From Cunninghamia lanceolata (taxonomy: Eukaryota > Streptophyta > Pinopsida > Cupressales > Cupressaceae): a stretch of DNA of 64,000 nt. Position 1 is the first letter of the stretch, and every line of letters starts with the position of its first letter. This document shows, one piece after another, positions 12,566 to 24,445 of the stretch. The notes beneath the pieces were generated by a model. The model ran no database searches and had not been told where the DNA came from. It saw only the letters and a program-made list of their open reading frames with translations. The position numbers and the translations under genes were made by a program. The stretch is from contig BSBN01000781.1 in assembly GCA_027924645.1 (NCBI GenBank), positions 3,162,001 to 3,226,000 of the forward strand, given 5' to 3'.

Positions 12566-13618
12566 ATGTCATCCTACAAGAAGGATAGTCTGATGTTTGA
12601 TGGAACCAATTTCAATATTTGGAAAAGTCACATGAAATGTCATTTGCAATGTATGGGAATGTAGTACTAGAACATGGCTTCAACAAAGTATACTCCTCCA
12701 CAGGGTGGTCCGAAAGCTCCAAATGAAATCACAGATGCTGAAAACAATTTGCAGACTATAGAAGCCCTTCTAAGCGCATTATCCGATTCAGAGCTTTCAA
12801 ATGTTGTTGACCTACTAACTGCTTTTAAGATTTGGCAAAAACTAGAACTTCTGCATGAAGGAGACAAGTATGTTAAATGTATGAGGTTACAGAGTCTGAA
12901 AGGGAAATTTGAAAATCTAAAGATGAGAGATGATGAAAATATCACTACTTTTATGCCAAGAGTAAATGAGATTGTCTGTGGCATTAGAAGTGCTGGTGGA
13001 GTCTTGGATGAAAATGAGATTGTTGGCAAAGTTCTCATATCCCTTCCTGCTTCTTATAAAATCAAAGCTACTTCCATTGAAGAATTCAGAGCTCATACAA
13101 CTGTCACAAGAGATCAATTGGTTGGTAAACTGGCTGCATTTGAAATGACCGAGTTTGGAGATTCCCCCCCAAAGACTGAATCAGCATTCAAAGCCAGTGC
13201 CTCTATAAAAGGTAAACAAAGGTTTGATCCGGGAGAGAACTCTTCAGGGAAACTATCATGGTATGAAAAAGCAAGAAAAGACCTAGAAGAAGAAAAAGTA
13301 GAAACTGCTCAACTTGAAGCCCTTATTGCAAAAAGACTATCAAGAGGATCTGGTAAGTATGAAGGAAAATTGCCTTTTAAGTGTTTTAACTTCAATAAGA
13401 TTGGTCATTTTGCCTCAAGATGTCCGGAAAGATTTTCAAGGCCAAATCCTAACAGATCAAGGTTCCAAAAGAATTGTTACTATGTTCATGAAGGAGATGA
13501 TGAAGGAGTAACAGATGATGAATCAGAGATAGGAGACAAATCTAAAAGTGACTGGGTGTTCATTGCCATCAAGGAAGAAGATCCATGCCCTCTGAATCTG
13601 TCAATCATAAAGTTGTAA
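12566..13618 (+). pseudogene. Copia C gag
   Basis: Gag-like frame from the ATG at 12566 (MSSYKKDSLMFDGTNFNIWK), broken by TAG at 12662 and 12668, then open from 12674. The N-terminus has the FDGTNFNIWK pattern typical of Copia Gag (DUF4219/UBN2 type). The segment KIWQKLELLHEGDKYVKCMR and the following helices fit the UBN2 core. A single CCHC knuckle, CFNFNKIGHFASRC, has its second Cys replaced by Phe. The frame ends after KEEDPCPLNLSIIKL, where a one-base slip near 13583 separates it from pol. The sister copy D joins gag to protease in one frame until a different slip, so the two breaks are independent. Confidence 0.85.
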
Positions 13619-16600
13619 AAAGAGCTTTGGCTGCCCAAGTTGAAGAAAAGGATGATTGGATTATTGACAGAGGATGCTCTCACCATATGACAGGTGACAA
13701 AAATAAGTTCATAGATTTGGAAAGGTATGAAGGAGGAGTGGTAAAATTTGGTGATAATTCTGCTGGTAGAATCAGAGGTAGAGGAACTATTTCTTTTGAT
13801 GGAAGGAACAAAACTAGTAATGTACTATATGTTGAAGGATTGAAGCACAATCTTCTCAATGTTGGATAGTTGGTGGACAAAGGCTATGATCTTAGATTCA
13901 AGAATGGAAAATGCAAGATCTTTGAGAGTTCCAGAACAGAGATTGCATCTAGTACCCAAACAAAAGATAACATCTTCCATTTAGTTGGTACTGGTAAAAG
14001 TTGTCTATTTGTGCAAATTGATCAGATTTGGTTATGGCATAGGAGGATGTATCATGTGAATTTTGATAATATCATCAAGATAAGCAATACTCAGGTTGTA
14101 AGAGATCTTCCAAAATTGGTGAAACCTACAAATAGTTTATGCAAGGAATGTCAATTGGGAAAACAAAGCAGAGTCTCATTCAAAAGCAAGGAACAATCTT
14201 CTACCAAATTATTAGACCTAGTTCATACTGATTTATGTGGTCTGGAAAGAATTAGGAGTGTGCAAGGTGATAGATACTTCATGTTACTAATTGATGACTA
14301 TTCTTGGATGATGTGGGTAACTTTTCTGAAAGAGAAATCAGAAGCTCTTGAGAAATTCAAAATATTCAAGGTTATGGTAGAGAATGAAACCAGATTAAAA
14401 TTAAAATATCTAAGGTCTGATAGAGGTGGAGAATTCACATCCGGTGAGTTCATAGACTTCCGTGAGAAACATGGAATAAAAAGATAGTTGTCTGCTCCTA
14501 GGACTCCACAGCATAATGGAGTAGTTGAGAGAAAGAACCGGACCATCCAAGAAGCATCTAGGACCATGATGATGGAAGCAAATGTTCCTAAGATCTTTTG
14601 GAGAGAAGCTATCAGTACTGCAGTCTATACTCTCAATCGATTACAAAATAGAAGCAATACTGGTAAGACTCCTTATGAACTTTGGTTTGGCATCACTCCT
14701 ACTGTGTGGTATTTTAGAGTCTTTGGTAGTAAGTGTTACATTAAAAGAGATAAAGATCTAGGCAAGTTTGATGCTAGAAGTGATGAAGGAATATTCTTGG
14801 GCTACTCTACTCAAAGCAAAGCATACCAGCATTATAACAAGAGACTGAGAAAGATTATAGAAAGTACAAATGTGAAGGTTGATGAAGGAATTGAAAAACC
14901 CTCAAGGTTTTATGAATATGATGAAGATGATCAGAATGGTGTTCTGATTCAAGGAGCCCAAGCCTCTTCTAAAAAATAGATTCAAACTGATCTAGTAAAT
15001 CAGGAAGAAGAGATGAGTTTTAATGAGCCTGATCAAGAATCAGAAGTGTAAGAAACTCCCAAAGTTCCAAGGTATGTAAGACTGAACCACTCTAAAGATC
15101 AAATCATAGGTGACAAAAGAAAAGGCGTACAAACTAGAAGAAGAATTGCTTAAAATTCAGATGAGTATTGTCTGATTTCAAAGATTAAACCTAAGACAGT
15201 AGATGAAGCCTACAATGATGAAAATTGGACTAAAGCAATGGAGGAAGAGCTGATGCAAATTGAGAAAAATCACACTTGGGATCTTGTTCCCAGACCTAGA
15301 AACAAGAATGTGATTGGAACCAAATGGGTCTTCCGGAACAAACTGAATGAAGTTGGTGAAGTAATTAGAAATAAAGCCAGATTAGTCTGCAAGGGCTATT
15401 CTCAAATAGGAGTTTATTTTGAAGAAACTTTTGCTCTGGTGGCAAGAATTGAAGCAGTCAGATTATTTCTTACATTTGTTGCCTTCAAAGATTTCAAAGT
15501 GTATCAGATGGATGTCAAGTTTGGCTTCCTGAATGGTGACTTGGAAGAAGAAGTGTACATTGAGCAACCAGATGGATTTCAATTATCTGATCATGGTGAT
15601 ATGGTTTGTAAGTTGAAGAAAGCACTATATGGACTAAAGCAAGCCCCAAGAGCCTGGTATGAAAGATTGGATAAACATCTCTTGAAGATTGGTTTCAACA
15701 AAGGTACTGCTAACAGTAATTTGTATTTCAAAATTGATCATGAAAATATATTGATTCCCTAAGTGTTTGTTGATGATATCATTTTTGGAGGAAGAGATGG
15801 TATGTGTAAAACCTTTGCAAATCAAATGAAAAGTGAATTTGAGATGCCCATGCTTGGGGAAATAAATTTCTTCTTGGGTCTACAAATCACTCAAACAAAG
15901 AAAGGAATCTTCATTTCTCAGACCAAATATGTGAAAGAATTGTTGAAGAAATTTGAGATGGAAGACTCAAAGCCAATGAATACTCCCATGGCAATCGGAT
16001 GTAAGTTGAGTAAAGATGATGACTCTCCCAAGGCTGATCAGAAAAAGTATAGGTCAATGATTGGAGTACTATTGTATCTCACTCAAACTAGACCTGACAT
16101 TATGAATGTTGTTGGTCTTGTTGCTAGATTCCAAGATGGTCCTAGAGAATCTCATCTCATGGAAGTGAAGAGGATTTTTAGATATCTAAAAGGGACAGTT
16201 GAGTATGGTCTATGGTACCCTAGAGATCATGATTTCTCTCTTCATGCCTATACAGATGCTGATTGGGCAAGAGATGTGGATGACCGGAAGAGTACCTGTG
16301 GTGGAGCATTATTTTTGGGGAAAAGATTGGTTTCTTGGATAAGTAAGAAATAAGAGGCAATATCTCTATCACTACAGAAGCAGAATATATTGCAGCAGCA
16401 GGTAGTTGCACTCAAGTTTTTTGGATGAAACAAATGCTAAGAGACATGAGAGTGGAGTATGAGGAGCCTATCACAATCTTTTGTGATAATTCAAGTACAA
16501 TAAATATATATATAAGAATCCAGTGTTACATTCAAAGACTAAACATATATCCATCAAGTTTCACTTTTTGAGAGAGCAAGTGAACAAGAATGAAGTTAGA

Positions 16601-16720
16601 TTGGAGTTTGTGTCTTCCAAGGATCAGATTACAAACATCTTTACTAAACCTCTACCTAAGGACTCTTTTGATTATCTCAAGGAGAAGTTAGGGGTTATTG
16701 CCCCTTCGGTGATGAACTAA
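13585..16720 (+). pseudogene. Copia C pol (protease-integrase-RT-RNase H)
   Basis: One reading frame runs to about 16353 with seven in-frame stops, then shifts for the RNase H tail (16523-16720). The protease reads WIIDRGCSHHMTG, so the catalytic DSG has become DRG. The GAG-pre-integrase motif LWHRRMYHVNF is near 14030. The integrase core has DLVHTDLCGL, YLRSDRGGEF and APRTPQHNGVVERKN, giving the D-D-E residues. The reverse transcriptase has [33 protein letters not shown] (D of block A) and VFVDDIIFGG (VDD at about 15768). RNase H has YTDADWARDVDDRKST. Against copy D, six of the seven stops (13867, 14485, 14977, 15049, 15151, 16351) are CAG/CAA-to-TAG/TAA changes. The one at 15760 is not. Confidence 0.9.
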
Positions 16721-16800
16721 GGTTCACTGATGTGCATTAGTTCAGTGGATTTCACAGTCATATCTTGTGGTCTGGATTGATGATGGGGAGCTGCTACTCA

Positions 16801-17049
16801 GGGGGAGCAGCTGGTATGATTCTGAAATGATGAAATTACAAGTATGTGCCCTTTTCCATTAATGTTAAAGGGGGAGAGAAGACATGTGAAAAATAAGTGG
16901 TTGCTGATCAAAGGGGGAGCAGGAAAGGAAGAGAAGACATGTGAATAGTTGTTGCTGATAGGGGGAGTTGTAACAGTAAGGAAAAGTTCTTGTCTTGATC
17001 AAAATAGTTTTTCACATCATATGTTGCCATCAATGACAAAGGGGGAGAT
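16801..17049 (+). promoter_or_regulatory. Multiple polypurine tracts of Copia C
   Basis: GGGGGAG occurs at 16801, about 16870, 16913, 16961 and 17041. The last one is AAAGGGGGAGAT, abutting the 3' LTR. A run of such tracts is a recognised trait of sireviruses. Confidence 0.85.
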
Positions 17050-17092
17050 TGTTGCAAGTATGGGCCTAACCGGTGTTGTCATTGATGTCAAC
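17023..17092 (+). other. Inverted repeat enclosing the terminal polypurine tract of C
   Basis: GTTGCCATCAATGACAA (17023-17039) and TTGTCATTGATGTCAAC (17076-17092) pair at 16 of 17 positions. The loop of 36 bases holds the polypurine tract and the first LTR bases. Equivalent pairs occur in D (20909-20925 with 20962-20978), A (55873-55889 with 55934-55950) and E (3501-3513 with 3561-3573). Confidence 0.7.
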
Positions 17093-18299
17093 ATACTTCT
17101 GTTGCATTAATGATAAGGATTGGATGATCTATTTGCTAAGGATATTAAGAAAATTGGTCATATCAAGAACAGTGAAGAACAGTGAAGACACTAAGGTAAA
17201 ATTCAAAGCTAAGATGAGGATCAGAGGATGTGGTTTAAAGGGTTTGTAGATATGTGTCTTAAGATGATCCAGTAAAGATTTTAGAGGTCCACATGAAGAT
17301 TTGAAGAATTTGTGGCCACTCAAGTAAATTTGGTTCCGGCAGGTGTTCAGAGGTGAGAGAGTGATAAAGATAGGTCCGATGAGATCCAGAAATGCATTAC
17401 CCTGTTCTATGGATTTGAGGGAGTGTTTAGGAAGTCTTTTTGAAGTGTAAACTCATTTGGTTCATGGTTTGAAAGTCCGCAAGCTTCTATTCCTTTGTGA
17501 CGGTGATGACAGACTATGTTCTTGAGGTTCTGGATGAAGGAGAGAAGGATTTTAGTAAGTAGATGAAGTGTGGATGTTCTTGGTGATTTAGGTAAGCTTG
17601 TGGAGATCTTTGGATCGTGTCTAGTTCATGTTGGTGGTCTGTATTGGAGCTTAAGCTCACATTTGAAGAATTACTTCTAGATGAAAGTGTTCTTCCTTAG
17701 ACTGGCCGATCGAATGAGTTACTCATCATGCAGATGCTCTTATAGATGTTTGCTGACTTAGATGATTATTCCTAAGTCGATGTCTTGTATAAATAAGGAA
17801 TTGTGAAGTCATTTCAAAGTGTGTCTTGTGGAGATGAGTGTGTGGTTGCGAGGAAGAGAGTGAAAGGTAGAGAAGAAGTATTGGGCTTAAATGGAACTGA
17901 ATCAAGCATGGTGAAGATGCTATTCTCCATTTCATGTATGTGATACTTACTATTTTGTAGATAGTGTGTCTCTTGTAGGTAGTGAGCCTCTTGTGAGCAG
18001 TGTGCTCAGGCAGTGAGCCCTAATTGGCATGTGCCATTTTGTTCTTTCTATTCTTCTAACAGAGAATACAATCTTGGGTTAATCACCCTGTGGTTTTTCC
18101 CTTAACTATGTTTTCCACGTCAAAATCTTGGTGTCTTATGTGTCAATGTGTTTCTACTCTTGGTTTAATGCATTGTGTTTCCATGATTGAATTATTATTA
18201 TGTTGCTGAATTACAAAGTGGATTTAAGTGTGTAAATTGCAAGAAAGTTTTGGACAACTGATTCACCCCCCCTCTAAGTTGTCTGCCCTAAATCTAACA
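17050..18299 (+). repeat. 3' LTR of Copia C
   Basis: Starts TGTTGCAAGTATGGG directly after the polypurine tract and ends aatctaaca at 18299, followed by the target duplication caaac. TATAAATA is at 17788-17795. It differs from the 5' LTR at many scattered positions, so the insertion is not recent. One arm of the U5 hairpin carries a mismatch here (taagttgtc). Confidence 0.9.
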
Positions 18300-18837
18300 C
18301 AAACAATATATCATTTCCACAAATAGATTTAACATGCCTGTTAACTTGTCCCTTAAGAACACACTGACCAATTCAACTATCACATCATAACTTCTACTGT
18401 GGATAGCATTAGACTCTAAAAATCATACCCAACATTCATCATTGACCTCTTAGCATACCTTCAGAACTGCAAACCAAAATATGCCAAAGTGGAGGAATAT
18501 GGACCCTTTTACTCTAGTACTATGCACTATCCCTGATTTAACATTGTTCACCCAGACTTAGCTATTTCATCATATGACTTCTGGAGGAAGTTAGGACTTG
18601 AACACTGGAACATGTGATCACTAGATAGATATGAACAACATACTTGAACCACAAGTAATGATCTTCAATTGCGGAGGCATATTGACCCAATCTCTGACAC
18701 CTACTATGCATACTGCCCATACTTAGTCATTTATTCTTTCAGAGTAAAGTCTCTTTGCCAGACTGGTCGAATCTCTTTTCTTTGTTTCCATCAATGACAA
18801 CATTCAACATTCATCAAAGCAGCATCTCTTTCCAACA

Positions 18838-19699
18838 AAAGATTGGTTTAATTCACCATCAGTCCATCCAACTTGGACTTTTGACTCCAATTTCAAGAGT
18901 GCATTCCAATATTTGTCTTGTTGCCTATGCAACAAGGAATCTATGACTCCACATCACTCTATTCCTGATATTTCTTTTTAAATGTTTAAATGTTCATGGT
19001 TTTAGTTCTTAAGATCATTTCCACTCTAAAAATCTATGGTTAGCTTGTTCCAAGGTTTTTCATCAAATTCACATTGATTATAACACATACTATTATAGTC
19101 AAAAGTTGACAATATTAAATAGATCCTTAGTCTAAAAGATTCAAAAGAGTTTTAACTCCTTATACTTCATTCCCAAAGTATTGCTATTGTAATAAGGAAG
19201 TTATTCATAATAGTCTATAAATATTTGAGTTATCAAACTTGTTCTCATATTTCCTTTCCTGGAAAAATAAAAGACACTCAAGATTTTACTTTCCTGATGT
19301 TCAAGGGTTTACATGCATTTAGTGCAATAACATAATGATACCCATTATCAACCTAGCTTTCCTTTCATAAATGATAGGGAGCTTACTGCTCATTTTAAAT
19401 AAAGAATAACCCAAGGGTAAGCCATAGTCAAATCTTTTATCACACAATTGACTTGGCATCATAAGCTTTTGGACTTGTTGCAACACATATTAATTCATGG
19501 GTCGCATATAGATGTCAATAATTTATCCATAATGTTTTGACAAAACAAGAGTACTCAGCCTATAGTAGTATTCTTTATGAATACATGGCTCTTGGCCTAT
19601 AGTCTAATCATGATATAAATCTTTACTTACCTAATAGTCATAGAGGACAATTATCTCTTAATAATGATTCAATATGAAGACTTAATAGTCTATAACAAA
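18838..19699. other. Unassigned sequence between E and Copia D
   Basis: AT-rich, with no open frame of note and no motif recognised. With 26737-28750 it forms the host sequence into which D inserted. Confidence 0.4.
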
Positions 19700-19704
19700 G
19701 AAGT

Positions 19705-20951
19705 TGGATTCGGGATAGACAACTGAGAGGGGGGTGAATCAGTTGTCCAAAACTTTCTTCCAATTTAAACACTTAAATCCACTTTGTAATTCAGTAGCAT
19801 AATAGTAATTCAATCATGAAAACACAATGCATTTAAACCAAGAGCAACAACACATCAACACATAAAACACCAAGATTTTGATGTGGAAAACTTGGTTAAG
19901 AGAAAAACCACAGGGTGATTAACCCAAGATTGTATTCTTTGTTAGAAGAATAGAAAGAACAAAATGGCACATGCCAATTAGGGCTCACTGCTTGAGCACA
20001 CTACTCATAAGAGGCTCACTGCCTACAAGAGACACACTATCTACAAAATGATAAATATCACATACATGAACTGGAGAATAGCATCTTCACCATGCTTAAA
20101 TCAGTTCCATTTAAGCCCAATACTTTTGCTCTGCCTTTCGCTCTCCTCTTTCCTACCACACTCTCATCTCCACCAGATACACTTTGAAATGACTTCACAA
20201 TTCCTTATTTATACAAGACATCAACTTAGGAATAATCATCTAAGTCAACAAACATCTACAAAAACATCCGCAGGATGAGTAACTCATCTGGTCGGCCAGT
20301 CTATGGAAGAACACCTTCATCCAAAAGTAATTCTTCAAATGTGAGCTTAAACTCCAATGTGGACTATTAACATGAACTATACACAATCCAAAGACCTCCA
20401 CAAGCTTTCTTGAATCACCAAGAACATCCACACTTCATCTGCTTACTGAAATCCTTCTTTCCTCCATCTGAAACCTCAAGAACACAGTATGTCATCACTG
20501 TCACAAAGGAATAGATGCTTGCGGACCTCCAAACCATGAACCAATCAATTTGGCACATCAAAAAGACTTCCTAAACACTCCATCAAATCCACATAATAGG
20601 ATAATGCATCTCCGGATCTCACCGGACCTATCTATATCACTCTGTCACCTTTGAACACCTACTAAAATTGGTTTTACTTGAGTGACCACAATTTCTTCAG
20701 ATCTTCATGCGGACCTCTGAAATCTTTATTGGATCATCTTAAGACACATATCTACAAACCCTTTAAACCACATCCTTTGATCCTCATCTTAACTTGGACT
20801 TTTACCTTACTATCTTCACTGTTCTTCACTGTTCCTGATATGACCAATTTTCTCAATGACCTCAGCAAACAGATCATCCAATCCTTATCATTAATGCAAC
20901 AGGAGTATGTTGACATCAATGACAACATCATTTAGGCTCATACTTGCAACA
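19705..20951 (-). repeat. 3' LTR of Copia D
   Basis: Sense start at 20951 (TGTTGCAAGTATGAG), sense end at 19705. TATA box on the minus strand at 20206-20213. U5 hairpin arms are at 19718-19726 and 19739-19747. Paired with 25488-26731. Confidence 0.88.
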
Positions 20952-21205
20952 GTTTCCCCCTTTGTCATTGATGGCAACATATGATGTGAAAAACTATTTT
21001 GGCCATCAAGACAAGAACTTCTCCTTATTGTCACAACTCCCCCTATCAACAACAACCATTCATATGTCTTCTCTTCCTTTCATGCTCCCCCTTTGATCAA
21101 CAACCACTTGTTTTTCACATGTCTTCTCTCCCCCTTTGAAATCAATGGCAAAGGGCACATACTTGCAATTCCACCATTTTAGAACCATAGCAACTGCTCC
21201 CCCTT
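20952..21205 (-). promoter_or_regulatory. Multiple polypurine tracts of Copia D
   Basis: Plus-strand c-rich runs (sense AGGGGGA) occur near 20955, 21038, 21085, 21129 and 21197. The first abuts the LTR. Confidence 0.85.
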
Positions 21206-21283
21206 AGTAGCAGCTCCCCATCATCAATCCGGACCACAAGATATGATTGCGATATCCACTGGACTGATGCACATCAATGCACC

Positions 21284-24200
21284 TTAGTTCATCACCGGAG
21301 GGGCAATAACCCCTAACTTCTCCCTGAGATACTCAAAAGAGTTCTTAGGTAGAGGTTTAGTAAAGATGTCTACAATCTGATCCTTGGAAGGCACAAACTC
21401 CAATCTAACTTCATTGTTGTTCACTTGCTCTCTCAAAAAGTGAAACTTGATGGATATATGTTTAGTTTTTGAATGCAACACCGGATTCTTAGATATATTT
21501 ATTGCACTTTAATTATCACAGAAGATTGTGATAGGCTGCTCATATTCCACTCTTATGTCTCTTAACATTTGCTTCATCCACAAAACTTGAGTACAACTAC
21601 CTGCTGCTGCAATATATACTGCTTTTGCAATGGACAGAGATATTGCCTCTTGTTTCTTGCTTATCCAAGAAACCAATCTTTTCCCCAAAAAGAATGCTCC
21701 ACCACTAGTACTCTTCCGGTCATCCACATCTCCTGCCCAATCAACATCTATGTAGGCATGAAGAGAGAAATCATGATCTCTAGGATACCATAGACCATAC
21801 TCAACTATCCCTTTTAGATATCTAAAAATCCTCTTGACTGCCATGACATGAGATCCTCTAGGATCAGCTTGAAATCTAGCAACAAGACCAACAACATTCA
21901 TAATGTTAGGTCTAGTTTGAGTGAGATACAACAATCCTCCAATCATTGACCTATACTTTTTTTGATCAGCCTTGGGAGAGTCAACATCTTTTCTCAACTT
22001 ACATTAGGTTGCCATGGGAGTATTCATTGGCTTTGAGTCTTCCATCCCAAATTTCTTCAACAATTCTTTCACATATTTGGTCAGAGAAATGAAGATTCCT
22101 TTCTTTGTTTGAGTGATTTGTAGACCCAAGAAGAAATTCATTTCCCCAAGCATGGACATCTCAAATTCACTTTTCATTTGATTTGCAAAGGTTTTACACA
22201 TACCATCTCTTCCTCCAAAAATGATATCATCAACAAACACTTCAACAATCAAGATATTTTCATAATCAATTTTGAAATACAAATTACTATCAGCAGTACC
22301 TTTGTTGAAACCAATCTTCAAAAGATCCTTATCCAATCTTTCATACCAGGCTCTTGGGGCTTACTTTAGTCCATACAATGCTTTCTTCAATTTGCAAACC
22401 ATATCACCATGATCAGATAATTGAAATCCATTCGGTTGCTCAATGTATACTTCTTCTTCCAAGTCACCATTTAGGAAGGTAGACTTGACATCCATCTGAT
22501 ACACTTTGAAATCTTTGAAGGCAGCAAACACAAGAAATAATCTGACTACTTGAATTCTTGCTACCGGAGAAAAAGTTTCTTCAAAATCACCTCCTATTTG
22601 AGAATAACCTTTGTAGACCAATCTAGCTTTATTTCTGATTACTTCACCAACTTCATTTAGTTTGTTCTGGAAGACCCATTTGATTCCAATCACATTCTTA
22701 TTTCTAGGTCTGGGAAGAAGATCCCAAGTGTGATTTTTCTCAATTTGCATCAGTTCTTCCTCCATTGCTTTAGTCCAGTTTTAATCATTGCAAGCTTCAT
22801 TCACTGTCTTAGGTTTAATCTTTGAAATCAGACAATACTCTTCTGAATCTTGAGCAATCCTTCTTCTTGTTTGTACACCTTTGCTTTTATCACCTATGAT
22901 CTGATCTTCAGAGTGGTTCAGTCTTACATACCTAGGTACTTTGGGAGTTTCTTGCACTTCTAATTCTTGATCAGGCTTATTAAAACTCATCTCCTCTTCC
23001 TGATTTACCAGATTAGTTTGAATTTGAAATTCAGAAGGGGCTTGGGCTCCTTGAATCATAACACCATTCTAATCATCTTCATCATATTCATAAAACCTTG
23101 AGGGTTTTTTAATTCCTTCATCAACCTTCACATTTGTACTTTCTATAATCTTTCTAAGTCTCTTGTTATAACACTGGTATGCTTTGCTTTGAGTAGAGTA
23201 ACCCAAGAATATTCCTTCATCAAACTTGCCTAGATCTTCATCTCTTTTGATGTAACATTTGCTACCAAAGACTCTGAAATACCTCACAGTAGGAGTGATG
23301 CCAAACCAAAGTTCATAAGGAGTCTTACCGGTATTGCTTCTAATTTGAACTCAATTAAGAGTATAGACTACAGTGCTGACAGCTTCTCTCTAATAGATCT
23401 AAGGAACATTTGTTTCCATCATCATGGTCCTAGATGCTTCCTGGATGGTCTGGTTCTTTCTCTCAACTACTCCATTTTGCTGTGGAGTCCTAGGAGCAGA
23501 CAACTGTCTCTTTATTCCATGTTTCTCACAAAAATCTATGAACTCACCAGATGTGAATTCCTCACCTCTATCAGACCTTAGACATTTCAATTTTAATCCA
23601 GTTTCATTCTCTACCATAACCTTGAATATTTTGAATTTCTTAAGAGCTTCTGATTTCTCTTTCAGAAAGGTTACCCACATCATCTGGGAATAGTCATCAA
23701 TTAGTAACATGAAGTATCTATCACCTTGCACACTTCTGATTCTTGTCAGACCACATAAATCAGTATAAACTAAGTCTAATAATCCGGTAGAAGATTGTTC
23801 CTTGCTTTTGAATGAGACTCTACTTTGTTTACCCATCTGACATTCCTTGCACAAACTATTTGTAGGTTTCACCAACTTTGGAAGATTTCTTACTGCCCAA
23901 GTATTGTTTATCTTAATAATATTATCAAAATTCACATGACACATCCTCCTATGCCATAACCAACTCTGATCAATTTGCACAAATAGACAACTTTTACTAG
24001 TACCAACTAAATGGAAGATGTTACCTTTTGTTTGGGTACCGGATGTAATCTCTATTCTAGAACTCTCAAAGATCTTGCATTTTCCATTCTTGAATCTGAG
24101 ATCATAGCCTTTGTCCACCAACTGTCCAACACTGAGAAGATTGTGCTTCAATCCTTCAACATACAGTACATTACCGATTTTGTTCCTTCCATCAAAAGAA

Positions 24201-24445
24201 ATAGTTCCTCTACCTCTGATTCTACGAGCAGAATTATCACCAAACTTTACCACTCCTCCTTCATACCTTTCCAAATCTATGAACTTATTTTTATCACCTG
24301 TCATATGGTGAGAGCATCCACTGTCAATGACCCAATCATCCTTTTTCTTCAATTTGGGCAACCAAAGCTCTTTCCGTAGTCTTATGATTAACAAATATAG
24401 AGGACATTGGATCTTCTTCCTTGATGGCAATGAACACCCAGTCAT
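21284..24445 (-). pseudogene. Copia D pol (protease-integrase-RT-RNase H)
   Basis: A single minus-strand frame spans protease to RNase H, interrupted by in-frame stops. The protease keeps its catalytic motif (WVIDSGCSHHMTG, near 24330), unlike copy C. Then come LWHRRMCHVNF, the integrase core (DLVYTDLCGL, CLRSDRGEEF, PQQNGVVERKN), reverse transcriptase ([24 protein letters not shown] near 22230) and RNase H (YIDVDWAGDVDDRKST, then LHSKTKHISIKFHFLRE). RNase H is broken at 21509 (TCA to TAA versus C). Stops near 22361 (CAA to TAA), about 23070 (CAG to TAG) and 23350 (CGA to TGA) are C-to-T changes; others, such as GAA to TAA near 22781, are not. Confidence 0.9.

Larger units (their letters stand above)
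11260..18299 (+). mobile_element. Element C: sirevirus-like Copia retrotransposon
   Basis: Complete but inactive element of 7040 bases with 1249/1250-base LTRs and a 5-base target duplication caaac (11255-11259 and 18300-18304). Gag, protease, integrase, reverse transcriptase and RNase H follow in the Copia order. At least five polypurine tracts precede the 3' LTR. The first base pair of the 5' LTR has decayed (TATTGC for TGTTGC) and the primer site has one substitution. It is inserted in the LTR of E and lies tail-to-tail with its sister copy D. Confidence 0.9.
3451..18837 (-). mobile_element. Element E: old pol-less LTR retrotransposon, split by Copia C
   Basis: In the minus direction the order is 5' LTR (18837-18305 plus 11259-10503, interrupted by C), initiator-Met primer site (10500-10489), ORF1 relic (coiled coil and zinc knuckles), ORF2 relic, several polypurine tracts and a stub of the 3' LTR ending at 3550. 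Both LTR outer ends read TGTTGG in sense orientation. No protease, reverse transcriptase or integrase was found. It is the same family as element A at 54831-62280, but far more decayed and with a small insertion in ORF2. The 3' LTR is truncated, so no target duplication can be checked. Confidence 0.8.
10503..18837 (-). repeat. 5' LTR of element E, split by Copia C
   Basis: Left part is 10503-11259 and right part is 18305-18837, about 1290 bases in all after removing C and one copy of caaac. The inner end starts tgttgaat and carries the hairpin AATACTGA...TCAGTATT (10517-10545) around a G run. The outer end at 18837 reads tccaaca and matches the stub at 3550. The three LTR blocks (two here, one at 3451-3550) are consistent only if C was inserted into an existing LTR. 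Confidence 0.8.

Noticed and set aside
16801..17049. Regularly repeated GGGGGAG motif as a CRISPR-like or satellite array
   Set aside because: Spacing is irregular and the motif is a purine tract before an LTR, as in sireviruses.
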